The notes below the pieces were generated by a model. That model was given only the letters and a program-made list of their open reading frames with translations, ran no database searches and was not told the origin of the DNA. Below, piece by piece: positions 1 through 7,286 of a stretch of DNA of 64,000 nt (position 1 is the first letter of the stretch; every line of letters starts with the position of its first letter). The stretch lies in the NCBI GenBank assembly GCA_018240525.1, contig JAFEFN010000014.1:668487-732486 (forward strand), read 5' to 3'. This stretch comes from Pseudomonadota bacterium. GTDB lineage: Bacteria > Pseudomonadota > Gammaproteobacteria > Steroidobacterales > Steroidobacteraceae. The position numbers and the translations under genes are program-made.

Positions 1-784
1 CGGCGTGCACGCGGATCTGGTGCGTGCGCCCGGTCTCGAGCTCGACCTCCAGCAAGGTGGCGAAGCGGCCGAAGAACTGCACGGGGCGGAAGCGGCTGAC
101 CGAGGGCTTGCCGTTCTCGGCCACCTTCACGGTGCGCTCCCCGCCGACGCGCGTGTCGGTGCGCAGGGGCGCATCGATGCGCTTGTCACCCAGATCCCAC
201 GCCCCCCGCACGAGCGCAAGGTAGCGCTTCTCGAAGCCGGTCTCCTCGCGCAGGAGCGCGTGCAGGGTGCGCAGCGTGCTGCTGCGCTTGGCGATGAGGA
301 GGCAGCCGCTGGTGTCGCGGTCCAGGCGGTGGACGAGCTCGAGGGTTTCCTCGGGCCGCAGCGCCCGCAGCGCCTCGATCACCCCGAAGCTCACCCCGCT
401 GCCCCCGTGCACGGCGACCCCGGCGGGCTTGTCGATGACCAGCAGGCGCGCATCCTCGAAGATGATGCTCTGCGCGATCCGCTCGCTCAGGGCGCCCGAG
501 GGGCGCCGGGGACTGGCCTCCGGGGCGGCCAGGCTCACCGGCGGCACACGCACCGTGTCGGCGAGCGCCAGGCGGGTCTCGGGGCTGGCGCGCTTGCCGT
601 TCACGCGCACTTCCCCCTTGCGGATGATGCGGAAGATGCGGCTGCGCGGCAGGCCCCCCAGGCGCTTGTGCAGGTAGTTGTCCAGGCGCTGCCCGGCCTC
701 CTCCTCGGTCACCTCGAGGCGCTGCACGCCGGGACGAATCGGGGCTGAATCCTGCTGTTCCAAGGCGCTTTCCACGTAAGGCAT
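1..784 (-). CDS. rluC: 23S rRNA pseudouridine synthase RluC (C-terminus off the window)
   Basis: This gene encodes the enzyme that converts specific uridines of 23S rRNA to pseudouridine. The visible 261 residues show an N-terminal S4 RNA-binding domain (about residues 20-80, with GQRLDNYL), then the RluA-family catalytic domain with the HRLDRDTSG motif, whose Asp is the catalytic nucleophile in this family. A further segment reads GRTHQIRVH. The ATG at 784 gives a normal N-terminus (MPYVESALEQ). The protein runs off the left edge, so its C-terminal 50-60 residues are missing. It is divergent from rne, the arrangement known from E. coli and many other gammaproteobacteria. RluC and RluD are close relatives; the rne neighbourhood supports RluC. 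Confidence 0.93.
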   Translation of the reverse strand, partial: MPYVESALEQQDSAPIRPGVQRLEVTEEEAGQRLDNYLHKRLGGLPRSRIFRIIRKGEVRVNGKRASPETRLALADTVRVPPVSLAAPEASPRRPSGALSERIAQSIIFEDARLLVIDKPAGVAVHGGSGVSFGVIEALRALRPEETLELVHRLDRDTSGCLLIAKRSSTLRTLHALLREETGFEKRYLALVRGAWDLGDKRIDAPLRTDTRVGGERTVKVAENGKPSVSRFRPVQFFGRFATLLEVELETGRTHQIRVHA

Positions 785-834
785 TGTTTTTAAAACGCTC
801 TGTCGAGTATACTCCGCAGGCCGTGTCCCTTGGG
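784..834. promoter_or_regulatory. Bidirectional rne/rluC promoter with palindromic -10
   Basis: On the plus strand TTGTTT (784-789) and TATACT (808-813) are separated by 18 nt, a good sigma-70 promoter for rne. The core AGTATACT (806-813) is a perfect palindrome, so the minus strand also reads TATACT at 811-806 and could serve rluC. The rluC start codon is only about 20 bp away from it, giving rluC a very short leader. Promoter activity is inferred from sequence only. Confidence 0.5.
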
Positions 835-1146
835 ACACGCACCAGTGGTGGCGGTGCTGAACCGTCACCCGTTTAGTTGGACCTCCTGAAACGAGGCCAT
901 CGCATTGGGCCGCCAAGGTCGCGCCAACTGCGTCGAATCTCAGGATCTGGGACTTCCGCAGCTAGAGCGTCATCGGTCGAGTTCACCGAAGGTTTTAGTT
1001 TTGGACCGCCCGCAAGAGGCGGTCGACGAACGTGAATAGCGAGATCAACTCCCATTCGCCAGCTTTGAACCTTCGCTGCCGCGGGCATGAAGCCCGGCGG
1101 CCTCCCGCCGTTTGCTTGCCGGCCCCTCACCGCACAGTAGGGGCAC
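814..1146 (+). promoter_or_regulatory. Long structured 5' leader of rne, probable autoregulatory element
   Basis: About 330 nt without a credible gene separate the putative rne promoter from the rne start. Perfect or near-perfect stems follow one another: 822-829/832-839, 847-855/861-869 (one G-U pair), 879-885/893-898, 973-977/985-989, 1004-1010/1018-1024, 1095-1100/1105-1110, and GCCCCT 1122-1127 with AGGGGC 1139-1144. The last one contains the AGGGG Shine-Dalgarno (1139-1143) just ahead of the ATG. In E. coli the rne mRNA has a leader of similar length through which RNase E controls its own message. Homology to that element (Rfam rne5) was not tested; the sequence shows only the structure and the position. 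Confidence 0.55.
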
Positions 1147-3669
1147 ATGAAGAGAATGCTAGTGAATGCAACTCAGCAAGAGGAGTTGCGAGTCGCTCTG
1201 GTTGATGGACAGAAGCTGTTTGACCTGAGCATCGATTTACCTTCCCGCGAGCAGAAAAAAGCCAACGTCTACAAAGCCCGCATCTCACGCGTAGAGCCCT
1301 CGCTCGAAGCGTGCTTCGTCGATTATGGCGCCGAGCGCCACGGCTTCCTGCCGCTCAAGGAAGTCTCCAAGGACTACTTCCGCGCCTTCGGCCAGGGAGC
1401 CCGCGGCACCATCCGCGACCTGCTCTCCGAGGGGCAGGAACTGATGGTGCAGGTCGAGAAGGAGGAGCGCGGCACCAAGGGCGCCGCGCTCACGACCTTC
1501 ATCAGCCTCGCCGGGCGCTTCCTGGTGCTCATGCCCAACAGCCCGCGCGCCGGCGGGGTCTCGCGCCGCATCGAGGGCGAGGACCGCGACCAGATGCGCG
1601 AGGTCATGAGCCAGCTGAAGATCCCGGACGGCATGGGGGCCATCGTGCGCACCGCCGGCGTCGGCCGCTCGGTCGAGGAGCTGCAGTGGGACCTGGACAA
1701 CCTCAAGCTGCAGTGGGACCAGATCGAGGCGGCCTACAAGGAGCGCCACGGGCCGTTCCTGGTGTTTCGCGAGTCCGATGCCGTGACCCGCGCGATGCGC
1801 GACTACCTCTCCGATGACATCGGCGAGGTGCTGGTCGATGACCCGGGCGCCTTCCAGAAGGCCCAGGAGTACATGCAGCGCTTCATGCCCCCCGAGGCCC
1901 AGCGCCGCCTGAAGCTGTACACGGACGACATCCCGCTGTTCACCCGCTTCCAGATCGAGAGCCAGATCGAGTCCGCCTACGCCCACAAGGTCTCCCTGCC
2001 CTCCGGCGGCAGCATCGTCATCGACTACACCGAGGCGCTGGTCTCGATCGACATCAACTCCGCGCGCGCCACGCGCGGCAGCGACATCGAGACCACGGCC
2101 ACGAACACCAACCTCGAGGCGGCCGACGAGATCGCCCGGCAGTTGCGCATCCGTGACATCGGCGGCCTGATCGTCATCGACTTCATCGACATGGAGTCGA
2201 CCAAGAACCAGCGCGAAGTCGAGGACCGGCTGCGCGATGCCATGAAGATGGACCGCGCCCGCATCCAGATCGGGCGGCTGTCGCGCTTCGGCCTGCTGGA
2301 GATGTCGCGCCAGCGCCTGCGGCCCTCGCTGGATGACACCAGCCAGATCGTCTGCCCGCGCTGCGTGGGCATCGGCAGCATCCGCAGCGTCGAGTCGATG
2401 ACGCTGGCGGTGCTGCGCCTGATCGGCGAGGAGCTGCGCAAGGACCGCACCGCGCGCGTCATCGTGCAGGTGCCGGTGCCGGTGGCCACCTACCTCATCA
2501 ACGAGAAGCGCGAGTGGCTGCGCACGGTGGAGGCGCGCAGCTCGGCGGAGCTGTTCATCGTGCCGAACGAGAACCTGCAGACCCCCGACTACTCGATCCG
2601 CCGCGTGCGCGATGACGAGATGGACATGCCGGAGAACCGCCAGGCCACCTACCGCATGCCTACCGCGGCGGAGGTGGCCGAGCCGACCGCGCTGAAGGCG
2701 GCGAACCCGCAGCCGGAGGCCCCCGCCGTGGCAACCCTGCTGCCGGCCAGCTCGGCGCCGAGCGCCGCACCGGCCCCTGCCGCCGCGGCCGCCCCCGCAG
2801 CCCCCGCGGGGGGCGGGTTCTGGTCGCGCTTCAAGAAGATGCTCGCCGGCGAACCGGCCCCCGCGGCCGCCGAGCCGCCCGCCGCGGAAAGCACGGGTGC
2901 GCCGGCCCGCGAGCCGCGGCGCGACGAGGGCCGCCGGCATGAGGGCCGCCGGGACCGCGGCCGCTCCTCCTCCCGCCACGCCGAGGGCGCCCGCCGCGAG
3001 CGCGGCGAGGGCCGCCGCAGCGGCGGTGACCGGGATCGCGGCCGGGATGGCCGCGACCGCAATCGCGACGGCGGCCGCCGTTCCGAGCGCGGCGAGCGCA
3101 CGCACGGCGCGCGGGGCGAGAGCGGCGCACGCGATCACGCCGCCCGCGAGCCGGCGCGCGAGCGCGAACCGGGCATCCGTGATCAGCCACCACGCGAGGC
3201 GCAACAGCCGCCGCGCGAGATGGACACCCCGGAGGCCCTGGCGACGGGGGATGTGAACGGCAACGTCGCGCTGCCCCCGGGCGGTGCGAACGGCGAGCCG
3301 CGTGGCGAGCGCACGGGACGTGGTCGCCGGGGCCGGCGCCGCGGCCGTCGCGGCGGCGGGGGCTCGCGCCCGGGGCAGCCGGGCATGGCACCGACGGAGG
3401 CAGGCGAGGAGCGTCGCCCCTCCGATGACGCCGGCGGGCAGGACAGCGGCGGCCCGGGAGCCGAGGGCGCCGCGCCCGTCGAGCGCGCCGCCGAGCCGCG
3501 CGAGTACCACTCCGAGCCGCGCGAGACGGGGGATACGCAGTCGCACCTGCCGCTGGCGCATTTCGAGCCGGCGCCGCGCCCGGAACCCTCCGGCGGCGAG
3601 GTCAAGCCCTACGTGGTCTGGTCCTCCTCGCCCTCCGAGAAGGGCGGCGGCGACCGCGACCGCGAATAG
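1147..3669 (+). CDS. rne: Ribonuclease E
   Basis: This is the essential endoribonuclease of mRNA decay and rRNA/tRNA maturation and the scaffold of the RNA degradosome at the inner membrane. The N-terminal half (to about residue 510) matches the family closely: S1 domain near residues 35-120, catalytic metal-binding Asp302 (VSIDINS) and Asp345 (IVIDFIDM), and the Zn-link Cys403-Pro-Arg-Cys406. The C-terminal half is low complexity: an Ala/Pro linker with a short amphipathic-looking stretch (GGFWSRFKKMLAG, about 557-569), then long Arg/Asp/Gly/Glu runs typical of RNA-binding arginine-rich regions, and a conserved-looking tail (KPYVVWSSS). At 840 residues it is shorter than the 1061-residue E. 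coli enzyme. It ends 9 bp from the convergent phosphatase gene. Confidence 0.98.
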   Translation: MKRMLVNATQQEELRVALVDGQKLFDLSIDLPSREQKKANVYKARISRVEPSLEACFVDYGAERHGFLPLKEVSKDYFRAFGQGARGTIRDLLSEGQELMVQVEKEERGTKGAALTTFISLAGRFLVLMPNSPRAGGVSRRIEGEDRDQMREVMSQLKIPDGMGAIVRTAGVGRSVEELQWDLDNLKLQWDQIEAAYKERHGPFLVFRESDAVTRAMRDYLSDDIGEVLVDDPGAFQKAQEYMQRFMPPEAQRRLKLYTDDIPLFTRFQIESQIESAYAHKVSLPSGGSIVIDYTEALVSIDINSARATRGSDIETTATNTNLEAADEIARQLRIRDIGGLIVIDFIDMESTKNQREVEDRLRDAMKMDRARIQIGRLSRFGLLEMSRQRLRPSLDDTSQIVCPRCVGIGSIRSVESMTLAVLRLIGEELRKDRTARVIVQVPVPVATYLINEKREWLRTVEARSSAELFIVPNENLQTPDYSIRRVRDDEMDMPENRQATYRMPTAAEVAEPTALKAANPQPEAPAVATLLPASSAPSAAPAPAAAAAPAAPAGGGFWSRFKKMLAGEPAPAAAEPPAAESTGAPAREPRRDEGRRHEGRRDRGRSSSRHAEGARRERGEGRRSGGDRDRGRDGRDRNRDGGRRSERGERTHGARGESGARDHAAREPAREREPGIRDQPPREAQQPPREMDTPEALATGDVNGNVALPPGGANGEPRGERTGRGRRGRRRGRRGGGGSRPGQPGMAPTEAGEERRPSDDAGGQDSGGPGAEGAAPVERAAEPREYHSEPRETGDTQSHLPLAHFEPAPRPEPSGGEVKPYVVWSSSPSEKGGGDRDRE

Positions 3670-3678
3670 CCGCAGGCC

Positions 3679-4155
3679 TCAGGCCGCGCGGGCACTCCGC
3701 CGCAGGTAAGCGAGGAGTCCCCGCGCGGCCGCTTCGGCCAGGTCGAGCACTTCCTCGAACCCGTTCGGGCCGCCGTAGTACGGGTCGGGGACTTCGCGGC
3801 GCTCCAGCTCGGGCGCGAACTCCAGGAACAGCCGCACGCGCGCCTGGGCCGACACCGGCGCACGCCGGCGCAGCGCGGCGAGGTTTTCCTGGTCCATCGC
3901 CAGGATCAGATCGAACAGATCGAAATCCTCGGGCCTCACCACGCGCGCCCGCAGCCGCGACAGCTCATAGCCCCGCCGCGCCGCGGCCGCCACGGTGCGC
4001 GCATCCGGCGGCGAGCCGGCGTGGTAGGCGGCCGTGCCCGCCGAATCCAGCTCCAGCGCCAGCTCCGGCGCCTCGCGCGCGGCGAGGGTACGCGTGACCG
4101 CCTCCGCGGTGGGCGAACGGCAGATGTTCCCAAGGCAGACGAACAGGATCTTCAT
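3679..4155 (-). CDS. Low-molecular-weight protein-tyrosine phosphatase
   Basis: A cytoplasmic phosphatase that removes phosphate from phosphotyrosine; in gram-negative bacteria the family often acts on BY-kinases controlling capsule or exopolysaccharide synthesis. The active-site loop C7-LGNIC-R13-S is intact, as is the general-acid loop D124-PYYGG. The length of 158 residues is normal. It is convergent with rne. In Pseudomonas and Xanthomonas relatives this gene lies between kdsB and rne, so its presence here is conserved synteny, although kdsB is now separated from it by about 2.1 kb holding a Rid gene and two exported proteins. No BY-kinase is visible in the window, so the substrate is unknown. 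Confidence 0.93.
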   Translation of the reverse strand: MKILFVCLGNICRSPTAEAVTRTLAAREAPELALELDSAGTAAYHAGSPPDARTVAAAARRGYELSRLRARVVRPEDFDLFDLILAMDQENLAALRRRAPVSAQARVRLFLEFAPELERREVPDPYYGGPNGFEEVLDLAEAAARGLLAYLRRSARAA

Positions 4156-4297
4156 GGCGGCATTTTAGCGCGCCGGCCGCGCAGGGCGAGGCAGGCCGGC
4201 AGGACTCCCCGAGCGGGCCGCGCTGCCGACCTTTCGGGGCGATATGATCGGCCCGCGCAGCCTCATGCGCCCAGCGCACCGCGGAGGAACGAACGAA

Positions 4298-4678
4298 ATG
4301 TCCCGCCAGATCATCTTCACGGACAAGGCGGCCAGGCCACCCGCGACGTACAGCCAGGCGGTGAAAGCCGCGGGACTGGTGTTCGTTTCCGGGACCGCGC
4401 CCACCAACCCGGCCACGGGCACCATCACCGGCAGCACCGTGCAGGAGCAAACCCGTCAGTGCCTGGCGAACATCCGAGCGATCCTGGAGGCGGCGGGCAG
4501 CAGCCTGGACCGGATCGTCAGCGCCACGGTGGTGCTGGCGGACGAGGAGGATTTCGGCGGCATGAACGAAGAATGGCTGCGCTGGTTTCCGACCGACCCG
4601 CCGGCGCGCCAGGGCGCGAAGCTGCCGACGCGCATTCCCGGACTGCGTGTCTCCATCGCAGCGATCGCCGAGGCCTGA
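4298..4678 (+). CDS. RidA-family protein
   Basis: A 126-residue member of the YjgF/YER057c/UK114 (Rid) family. RidA itself hydrolyses reactive 2-aminoacrylate/enamine intermediates to ketoacids plus ammonia. The family fold is evident from VFVSGTAPTNP, the mid-protein ANIRAILEAAGSSLDRIVSATVVL segment and the C-terminal LRVSIAAIAE. An arginine at about position 104 (PARQG) sits where RidA has its catalytic Arg (PARS), but the surrounding residues differ from canonical RidA, so it may be another Rid subfamily with different activity. The ATG at 4298 is chosen over an upstream ATG at 4244 because GGAGG lies at 4283-4287 and the protein then starts at the family boundary. Confidence 0.85.
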   Translation: MSRQIIFTDKAARPPATYSQAVKAAGLVFVSGTAPTNPATGTITGSTVQEQTRQCLANIRAILEAAGSSLDRIVSATVVLADEEDFGGMNEEWLRWFPTDPPARQGAKLPTRIPGLRVSIAAIAEA

Positions 4679-4697
4679 TCCGGGGCGCGCGGGACCG

Positions 4698-5585
4698 CTA
4701 GCGAACGCTGTAGCCGCGGCCCTCGAGACAGGCCTTCATCGCGCGCTGGTAGTCATCCGGGTTGCCGCCGTCGCCACCGTTGGTCTGCGTGGGATCAAAG
4801 CCGGTCTGCAGGTTCGCCCACTGGTGGCACTCGTAGCGGTCCGTCGCCTGCTGCTGCTCCGACTGCCCGTTCTGGGGGTACACGTACAGGCCATCGTTCG
4901 ACGGCGCCGGCACACCCGGTGGCGGGGTGGCGTCCGGATCCTGGTTCTGTTCCGCATCGGCATCCTCCGGCCCCGGGATGCCATCGGCCTGCGGCGGCTC
5001 GACCACCTGGTAGCTGTTCTGCTGCGGGCTCCAGCTGTAGTAGGTCTGGTTCGCGAAGTAGTACGGCACGCCGGCCACCCACACGATCGAGTAGTACGGC
5101 GGCAGCACGGGCACGAACACGCCCACCGGGGCGCCGACGACGACGTAACTGGGTCCGCGCGGGACGTACCAGACACCGCCGGAATAGTAATAGCGGCCCG
5201 AGGGGCGGTTGATGATCACCGGCGCGGGCGGCGGCGCACTCACGCTCGTCCCGTGCGGGGGGTAGTGGTGCGAGGTACGCGGCTGCACGCTCAGGGGCGA
5301 CGGGGTGCTCGGGGTCGCACCGGGGGGGTAGGCCTGTCCCGGCGGACGCGCCGGGGCCGGCTTGACCGGCGGGTGGGTCGGGGGGGGCGGTCCCTGCAGG
5401 TGTGCCGGGGGCGGCGGCGACGGCGTGCGGGCTGGGGGTGACGGCGTGTGGACCGGTGGCGCCGGGGCATGCGCGGGTGCCTGCACCTGCTCGGGATGCT
5501 CGAAGCTCTGCGCGCCGGCGGTGCCCAGCACGAGGGCTGCGCTGCACATCAGCAGCCGCAGGCCGGTCGGACGGGCGGTGTTCAC
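4698..5585 (-). CDS. Exported Pro-rich DUF6515-type protein
   Basis: A 295-residue secreted or periplasmic protein of unknown function. A GTG start at 5585 overlaps the TGA of the upstream lipoprotein gene (GTGA), which suggests translational coupling, and gives a signal peptide with an arginine-containing n-region and cleavage near GTAGA-QS. A long Pro/Ala/Thr segment follows (about 30-110), then a Tyr/Gly/Val/Pro-rich hydrophobic domain with GRYYYSGGVWY, PPYYS and YFANQTYYSW, the look of DUF6515 proteins. The C-terminus carries DRYECHQWA and ending KACLEGRGYSV, nearly the same two blocks found in the adjacent lipoprotein. Family assignment is from memory of the motif pattern. Function is unknown; cell-envelope association is an inference. 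Confidence 0.75.
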   Translation of the reverse strand: MNTARPTGLRLLMCSAALVLGTAGAQSFEHPEQVQAPAHAPAPPVHTPSPPARTPSPPPPAHLQGPPPPTHPPVKPAPARPPGQAYPPGATPSTPSPLSVQPRTSHHYPPHGTSVSAPPPAPVIINRPSGRYYYSGGVWYVPRGPSYVVVGAPVGVFVPVLPPYYSIVWVAGVPYYFANQTYYSWSPQQNSYQVVEPPQADGIPGPEDADAEQNQDPDATPPPGVPAPSNDGLYVYPQNGQSEQQQATDRYECHQWANLQTGFDPTQTNGGDGGNPDDYQRAMKACLEGRGYSVR

Positions 5586-6133
5586 TTGACGCTGTACCCG
5601 CGCGCATCCAGGCAGGCGCTGATGGCACGCCGGTAGTTGTTCGCCTGCGAGTGCTGCAGCGCCACCTGGCGCTGATCGGTGACGTACACCGTGCGCGTCT
5701 GCTGCGCGTCCGCCGCGTCGGCGGCGGTGCCGATGGCACCGCCCACGAGGGCACCGGCCAGCGCGCCGGCGCCGGCCTGCCAGGGATTGGAGATCGCCGC
5801 ACCGAGGATGGCACCGGTCATGGCGCCGACGGCGGTGCCGGTGCCCGGGGGCCGCGTGGGGGACTGCACGACGCGGGCCTGGGCCGGCACACCCGGCCCG
5901 CTCGGGCTGAACCCGGACTGCTGCGTCGCCCAGATGCTGCACTCGTAGCGATCGCGGTCCTGCTGCTCGGGGGACTGGCCGTGCACCGGATACGCGTACA
6001 CGTTCACGTTCGGCGGCGGCACCACCGGCGGCGGGGCCGGCGGTGGCGCGGGGTGCGCGGGCGCGGTGACGCATCCGCCGAGCAGCAGTGCACCGGCGAG
6101 GGCCGCGAAGCTCATGAAGAGTCGGGTTTTCAT
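5582..6133 (-). CDS. Glycine-zipper lipoprotein
   Basis: A 183-residue predicted lipoprotein. The start at 6133 (MKTRLF) has AGGTGG about 10 nt upstream and gives a signal peptide ending in a lipobox LLLGGC (about residues 17-22); +2 is Val, compatible with outer-membrane sorting. After a Pro-rich linker come DRYECSIWA, then a glycine zipper (GAMTGAILGAAISNP... GALVGGAIG) of the kind that packs in membranes, and finally YRRAISACLDARGYSVK. The DRYEC/W block and the ACL.RGYSV block occur again in the downstream gene, but here they are split by the glycine zipper. The two genes overlap by 4 bp and were probably derived by duplication. Function unknown. Confidence 0.78.
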   Translation of the reverse strand: MKTRLFMSFAALAGALLLGGCVTAPAHPAPPPAPPPVVPPPNVNVYAYPVHGQSPEQQDRDRYECSIWATQQSGFSPSGPGVPAQARVVQSPTRPPGTGTAVGAMTGAILGAAISNPWQAGAGALAGALVGGAIGTAADAADAQQTRTVYVTDQRQVALQHSQANNYRRAISACLDARGYSVK

Positions 6134-6309
6134 GTGTTCAGTCCCACCTGCGCTCATCGCAGACTAACGCCCCGGACCGGGTGCCGGTTGACGCCCCGGC
6201 CTTGTCCGGAACTAAGAGCTTGGACGGTGCGGCCCGGCCCGGAGTTCCGGCCTGCACAGTGTCTGACCACGATCCTGAACCGGGACTATACGCCAGCGAT
6301 CTCAGGCAC

Positions 6310-7077
6310 TTAGGAAGCAGTCCGCGACCCCATCAGCGCGGCGACCCGCTCCAGGTCCGCGGCGGTGTTCACATCGGGCCCGGGCCGCTCGGCGGCATCT
6401 GCGACCTGGATCTTCATCCCGTGCTCGAGTGCCCGCAGCTGCTCGAGCTTCTCGCGCACCTCCAGGGCACCGGGCGGCAGCCGGGCGAGGCGCAGCAGCG
6501 CCCCGACGCGGTAGGCGTAGAGGCCGATGTGGCGCCGTGCGCCCCCGAAGTCCTGCTGGCTGGCAAGCCCGTCGGCGGCGCCGTCGCGGTTCCAGGGGAT
6601 CGGCGCGCGGCTGAAGTACAGCGCCCTGCCGCTGGCATCGGTCACGACCTTGACGATGTTCGGCTCCATCAGCTGCGCCACCGAGTCGAGCGGGAAGGCG
6701 AGCGTTGCGATCTGCGCATCCTCGGTGCGCGCCAGCTCCTCCGCGACCTGCGTGATGAGGCCGGCGGGGATCAGGGGCTCATCGCCCTGCACGTTCACGA
6801 TGATCTGGGTGTCCGCCCAGCCGCGCGCGCGGGCGACCTCGGCGATGCGGTCGGTCCCCGAGGCGTGGCTGCGGTCGGTCATCAGTGCCGGCGCGCCGAA
6901 GGAATGGGCCGCACTCACGATCAGCTCGTCATCGGTGGCGATGAGCACCTCGCTTGCGCCGGAGGCGCAGGCGCGCTCATACACCCACTGCACCATCGGC
7001 TTGCCGGCCAGCGCGCGCAGCGCCTTGCCCGGCAGGCGCGAGGAGGCGTAGCGCGCGGGGATGACGACGCGGAACAC
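6310..7077 (-). CDS. kdsB: 3-deoxy-manno-octulosonate (KDO) cytidylyltransferase
   Basis: This cytoplasmic enzyme activates KDO as CMP-KDO for lipopolysaccharide inner-core synthesis. The 255-residue protein starts with the nucleotide-binding FRVVIPARYASSRLPGKAL motif and contains VQGDEPLI, the family's Mg/CTP segment, and LYFSRAPIPW. The start chosen is GTG at 7077, directly at the family's usual N-terminus; it begins 8 bp after the end of the Trm112 gene. It is the last gene of the exbB-exbD-msbA-lpxK-Trm112-kdsB string, which combines LPS precursor activation, lipid A phosphorylation and export. KdsA, which makes the KDO-8-phosphate precursor, is encoded elsewhere in this window at 58103-58954. 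Confidence 0.95.
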   Translation of the reverse strand: MFRVVIPARYASSRLPGKALRALAGKPMVQWVYERACASGASEVLIATDDELIVSAAHSFGAPALMTDRSHASGTDRIAEVARARGWADTQIIVNVQGDEPLIPAGLITQVAEELARTEDAQIATLAFPLDSVAQLMEPNIVKVVTDASGRALYFSRAPIPWNRDGAADGLASQQDFGGARRHIGLYAYRVGALLRLARLPPGALEVREKLEQLRALEHGMKIQVADAAERPGPDVNTAADLERVAALMGSRTAS

Positions 7078-7085
7078 GGGGGCGC

Positions 7086-7274
7086 TCAGCGCTCCAGCAG
7101 CGGGTCGTCGGCGGACAGCTGTCGCGCCTCCTCCTCGAGCATGACGGGCACCGCGTCGCGGATCGGGTAGGCGAGCCGGTCCATGCGGCACACCAGCACC
7201 TCGGCGGACCTCTGGTAGATCAGCGTGCCCTTGCACACGGGGCAGGCCAGTATCTCGAGCAGGCGCGCATCCAT
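7086..7274 (-). CDS. Trm112 / YcaR-family small zinc-ribbon-like protein
   Basis: A 62-residue protein of the Trm112/UPF0434 family (YcaR in E. coli). Eukaryotic Trm112 is an activating partner of methyltransferases; the bacterial role is not settled. The sequence begins MDARLLEILACPVCKG with the CPxC knuckle and has one more cysteine at LVCRMDRLAYPIRD, which is the usual bacterial pattern. It lies between lpxK and kdsB, its conserved position in gammaproteobacteria. A stretch GGAGGTA immediately upstream of the ATG at 7274 provides a ribosome binding site. Confidence 0.9.
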   Translation of the reverse strand: MDARLLEILACPVCKGTLIYQRSAEVLVCRMDRLAYPIRDAVPVMLEEEARQLSADDPLLER

Positions 7275-7286
7275 CGGCAGTACCTC

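Noticed and set aside
1285..3561. A 758-codon open frame on the minus strand opposite rne
   Set aside because: It is an antisense shadow of rne caused by high GC; the product is Arg/Ala/Leu/His repeats without any domain, whereas the plus-strand frame is unmistakable RNase E.
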